Shown here piece after piece: positions 5,795-7,841 of a stretch of DNA of 7,841 nt (the stretch's first letter is position 1; each line of letters opens with the position of its first letter). The notes under the pieces are model-generated. The model ran no database searches and had not been told where the DNA came from. It worked only from the letters and a program-made list of their open reading frames with translations. The translations under genes and the position numbers were made by a program. This DNA comes from an archaeon (GTDB lineage Archaea; Asgardarchaeota; Hermodarchaeia; Hermodarchaeales; Hermodarchaeaceae), in contig JABXGS010000111.1 in NCBI GenBank assembly GCA_016550425.1, positions 1-7,841 on the forward strand, in the 5' to 3' direction.

Positions 5795-6599
5795 AGCTTC
5801 GCCGCGGATCTTCTGCTTTGAATTTCGATAAACAGGTTTTTTCAAAACACTGAGAACAGGTTAAATCACTTTGTTCCCAACGGGCACGAAACAGGTCAAG
5901 ATATACTGCCTTCAACCATTGAGCAGTTGAATACTCTGCGACGTCATCTAAACCAGCTAATCCCTTTTCAGTCAAAGGGGCGGTTCCCCGCCAAACCCCG
6001 CTATCATCGATTAAGATCCCATTGAAATGAAGATGCGAGCAGAGTTTGAATTCTACGCCTGCACTGGCTAGATTTTGCAATGCATCAGCTTGCTTCCATC
6101 GATCGACCCCTTCAATGAGGGCTGGTGGGGTCGTAAGAATTCGGATTTTTACACCAGCTTCATGCAATTCTTTTATCATGCTAAGAAGATTGGATGGGGG
6201 TTTCTGGGCTTCAGGGTCAACTAAATCAACATCATGTATCTGATGGGTTGCAATCAACACCCGGTATTGGGCTGATTGCAACATTCTCAATAGCTGAGAT
6301 GCAAGCTGGGGTCCACGCAGAATTTGAACCTCTGCAACACCTTCTTGATCTGCGCTTTCTTCGGCATCTACAGCAAGGTATTGCCGCTTTAACTGGGTTG
6401 CATTATTAGCGTATTCGAGACTTCGTTGCATTAGCACGCCTCGCAATGAGGAGGTGTTCGCTTTATCTGCGAGAAGCCGAAGCTCTTGGGAAAGTTGCAT
6501 TAGTAATTCGACTGCTTCCCTAATTTTTCCCTCTTCTTCAAGTTGCTTCGCTTCACTGGTTCGAATTCCAATTTCTCGGAGTTCTTTATCCAATGACAC
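5784..6599 (-). CDS. MIT-like domain plus phospholipase-D-fold protein (MITD1-like architecture)
   Basis: This 271-residue protein from GTG 6599 has two parts. Residues about 5-75 form a helical bundle with the rhythm of a MIT domain: AKQLEEEGKIREAVELLMQL, a second helix, then LEYANNATQLKRQYL, comparable to the EYLxRAExLK end of Vps4/MITD1 MIT domains. Residues about 93-243 look like one PLD-fold unit: an RVLIATHQIHDVDL strand, VKIRILTTPPALIEG, then HFNGILIDD followed by RGTAPLTEKGL. That segment is an HxK(x4)D-type motif with the lysine replaced by asparagine (H191, N193, D198), so catalysis is doubtful. The C-terminus has a small cysteine group, CSQCFEKTC. Human MITD1 joins a MIT domain to a PLD-fold domain that binds membranes and acts with ESCRT-III in abscission; a similar role is inference. 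GTG 6599 is chosen over TTG 6620 because of its strong Shine-Dalgarno. A TrmB-like regulator (winged helix plus PLD fold) is the main alternative, but no winged helix is seen. Confidence 0.6.
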   Translation of the reverse strand: MSLDKELREIGIRTSEAKQLEEEGKIREAVELLMQLSQELRLLADKANTSSLRGVLMQRSLEYANNATQLKRQYLAVDAEESADQEGVAEVQILRGPQLASQLLRMLQSAQYRVLIATHQIHDVDLVDPEAQKPPSNLLSMIKELHEAGVKIRILTTPPALIEGVDRWKQADALQNLASAGVEFKLCSHLHFNGILIDDSGVWRGTAPLTEKGLAGLDDVAEYSTAQWLKAVYLDLFRARWEQSDLTCSQCFEKTCLSKFKAEDPRRSYED

Positions 6600-6606
6600 G
6601 CAACTG

Positions 6607-6612
6607 CCTCCC
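6607..6612 (-). promoter_or_regulatory. Ribosome binding site fixing the MIT-PLD start
   Basis: The minus strand reads GGGAGG 7 bases before GTG 6599. It lies inside the extra codons that a TTG 6620 start would add, so it excludes the longer form. Confidence 0.75.
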
Positions 6613-6622
6613 AAAGTCAAGC

Positions 6623-6644
6623 CTAGGATTCGCTAGGAACTAGG
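6623..6644. repeat. Three short direct CTAGG repeats in the divergent promoter
   Basis: CTAGG occurs at 6623-6627, 6633-6637 and 6640-6644; the first is within the palindrome CCTAGG. The cluster sits between the minus-strand TATA candidate (about 6647-6654) and the expected start of MIT-PLD transcription, a usual place for a repressor operator. The repeat is short and the spacings differ (10 and 7 bases), so chance is possible. Confidence 0.35.
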
Positions 6645-6646
6645 GC

Positions 6647-6661
6647 ATTTAACGCTTTTCT
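6647..6661 (-). promoter_or_regulatory. Candidate BRE/TATA of the MIT-PLD gene
   Basis: The minus strand reads GAAAAGCGTTAAAT, a purine-rich BRE-like part followed by a TATA-like TTAAAT. Transcription about 25 bases downstream (near 6622) would leave a leader of about 23 bases carrying the Shine-Dalgarno. The rest of this divergent region, up to 6740, shows only a weak TTTAAG (6691-6696) as a possible plus-strand TATA for the helicase. Confidence 0.35.
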
Positions 6662-6740
6662 TTCTTAATCAAATCTATCTGCCGATTCACTTTAAGCCAA
6701 CTCAATACAAAGACGTGGCTAAGAAACGCGCATTTGAACT

Positions 6741-7841
6741 TTGAAAAGGAGGATTTCTCTAATCCCACAGATTATTCGAAAAAGCTCACCATATTTCGAG
6801 GTTCTCGAAGCCGAAGAAGAAACCATATTAAACCTGTGTAAGATTGCAGAAAAACTTACATCAAATGAAGACAAGGGACCTATTCGATTCAAACTCCAGT
6901 TTGCCAAAGCAGCTAAGCTCCCTCTCCAGGAACTTAACCAGCTCTTTGCAAAAGTAGATTACGAACTGTCTCCAAGTTTACAGAAAGCTATTTTGAAGAA
7001 ACAAGGTGTAGAACGATTTGCAGAACTCCGACTCCGAAAAAGTGATCTCATTATAAAACCAACGGGATTTCTGGAGTTAGAGGCAATCAAACCGATACTA
7101 ACCTATAATGCTAAAGAAAGATTATTCCATGCACGAATAATGGACTTTTACACAATTCAAAGATATTTACGAAATAAAGGATATCCAGTTATCACTCACT
7201 TCTCGCTTCAATTTATTTTACCAACTGATTTACAAGCCCAGCTCCAATTGGACATGGTTCTTCGGGACTATCAAGAAGATGCCCTTCACCGATGGCAAGG
7301 TGCTAAGGGACGAGGTGTGATTGTCCTCCCAACAGGTGGAGGAAAAACTATTGTGGCACTAGAAGCTCTTCGACGATTAGCGGTTACCACCCTCATCGTC
7401 GTTCCTACCCTTGACCTCCTAAGTCAGTGGCGTGAGGCGCTCGAATTGTTGCTCCATGTACCTGAAGTTGGAATTCTGGGTGGAGGAAGAAAGGATCTCA
7501 AACCAATTTCTGTTGCAACTTATGACTCCGCCTCACTCTTAGCCCCCAAACTTGTGGCATCATTTGGATTATTAATTTTTGATGAAGTCCATCATCTACC
7601 TAGCACAACTTATCGGTTAGCTGCTGAACTCTCCTTAGCCCCATATCGATTGGGGCTGACCGCAACTCCGGAACGCTATGATGAACTTCATCATGACCTC
7701 GACCGTCTAGTGGGACCTACTGTTTATCGCGTTGCACCTCGGCTACTTGAAAAAGAGGGCTATCTTGCCCCCTATGAAATCCGACGAATCCAGATCACTC
7801 TCAAACCTGAAGAAAAAGCTCGATATAACTCCTATATGCAG
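6741..7841 (+). CDS. XPB/Rad25-type superfamily 2 DNA helicase, 3' end outside window
   Basis: The frame is open from 6738 (stop TGA at 6735) to the right edge, 367 codons from TTG 6741. The helicase core begins with VLRDYQEDALHRW, then motif I VIVLPTGGGKT, motif Ia TLIVVPTLDLLSQWR, ISVATYDSA, motif II LLIFDEVHHLP and motif III YRLGLTATPER. LEKEGYLAPYEIRRIQITL follows. This order matches archaeal XPB, a DNA-unwinding/translocating ATPase linked to repair; the RED motif and second RecA domain lie beyond the window. A damage-recognition-like domain appears before the core (about IIKPTGFLELE to RNKGYPV). Ahead of it are about 85-95 further residues, mostly helical, that archaeal XPB proteins usually lack. 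The start is uncertain: TTG 6741 lies before a strong Shine-Dalgarno, no ATG/GTG/TTG follows that site closely, and TTG 6993 would give the usual XPB length but has no ribosome site. The gene is divergent from MIT-PLD. Confidence 0.88.
   Translation, partial: MKRRISLIPQIIRKSSPYFEVLEAEEETILNLCKIAEKLTSNEDKGPIRFKLQFAKAAKLPLQELNQLFAKVDYELSPSLQKAILKKQGVERFAELRLRKSDLIIKPTGFLELEAIKPILTYNAKERLFHARIMDFYTIQRYLRNKGYPVITHFSLQFILPTDLQAQLQLDMVLRDYQEDALHRWQGAKGRGVIVLPTGGGKTIVALEALRRLAVTTLIVVPTLDLLSQWREALELLLHVPEVGILGGGRKDLKPISVATYDSASLLAPKLVASFGLLIFDEVHHLPSTTYRLAAELSLAPYRLGLTATPERYDELHHDLDRLVGPTVYRVAPRLLEKEGYLAPYEIRRIQITLKPEEKARYNSYMQ
6746..6752 (+). promoter_or_regulatory. Strong Shine-Dalgarno without a canonical start codon downstream
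   Basis: AAGGAGG is a full anti-16S match. The in-frame codons that follow are ATT, TCT, CTA and ATC; none is ATG, GTG or TTG. ATC 6762 is 9 bases away. It is either the site for a rare ATT/ATC start of the helicase or a chance match just inside a TTG-initiated gene. Confidence 0.45.

Noticed and set aside
5784..6599. Active phospholipase D or nuclease
   Set aside because: Only one HKD-like motif is present and its lysine is Asn, so I do not assign catalytic activity.
6719..6907. 62-residue minus-strand ORF at the helicase start
   Set aside because: It is antisense to the helicase reading frame, has no ribosome site or recognisable motif, and looks like a shadow.
1..7841. tRNA genes, CRISPR arrays, insertion sequences, riboswitches
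   Set aside because: No cloverleaf, regularly spaced repeat, transposase motif or terminal inverted repeat was found by eye on either strand.

Overview
The window reads as chromosomal DNA of an archaeon, most likely an Asgard archaeon (Heimdallarchaeia-like by gene flavour; the lineage is an inference). The archaeal signals are an archaeal-type asparaginyl-tRNA synthetase, an archaeal XPB/Rad25-type helicase, a tungsten aldehyde:ferredoxin oxidoreductase with a polyferredoxin partner, and a geranylgeranyl-reductase-family flavoprotein. The Asgard flavour comes from three genes that resemble eukaryotic trafficking components: a Ras-superfamily GTPase with a WDFGGE switch-II motif, a longin-like plus winged-helix protein, and a MIT-like plus PLD-fold protein. 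I found no rRNA, tRNA, CRISPR array, insertion sequence or phage gene.

Layout. At 1-458 (+) is the C-terminal end of a geranylgeranyl-reductase-family FAD protein, cut by the window edge. On the minus strand, 2930-2397 encodes a four-cluster ferredoxin, followed one base later by 2395-482, the AOR catalytic subunit; together they form a redox operon. Transcribed divergently from it are the GTPase (3113-3640) and asnS (3692-5002). A separate promoter candidate precedes the longin-like/winged-helix gene (5104-5778). That gene converges, with a 5-base gap and a hairpin across both stop codons, on the minus-strand MIT-PLD gene (6599-5784). Divergent from the latter is the XPB-type helicase (from about 6741), which runs off the right edge.

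How they fit together. The ferredoxin and AOR should act together in aldehyde oxidation, passing electrons to a cytosolic carrier. AsnRS and XPB are housekeeping genes. The GTPase, longin-like and MIT-PLD genes lie within 3.5 kb of each other and have the domain types used in eukaryotic membrane trafficking and ESCRT pathways. They are not one operon, so a shared pathway is a hypothesis.

Most notable observations: (1) a protein with a MITD1-like order, an N-terminal MIT-like helical bundle followed by a single degenerate PLD domain (HxN in place of HxK); (2) an abrupt inversion of base skew and of synonymous third-base choice inside the GTPase gene near 3280, suggesting a replication-origin-like strand switch, a recombination point between paralogues, or an assembly chimera; (3) an XPB helicase with about 85-95 extra N-terminal residues and a strong Shine-Dalgarno that is not followed by any canonical start codon. 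Numerical statements are hand counts from the printed sequence.
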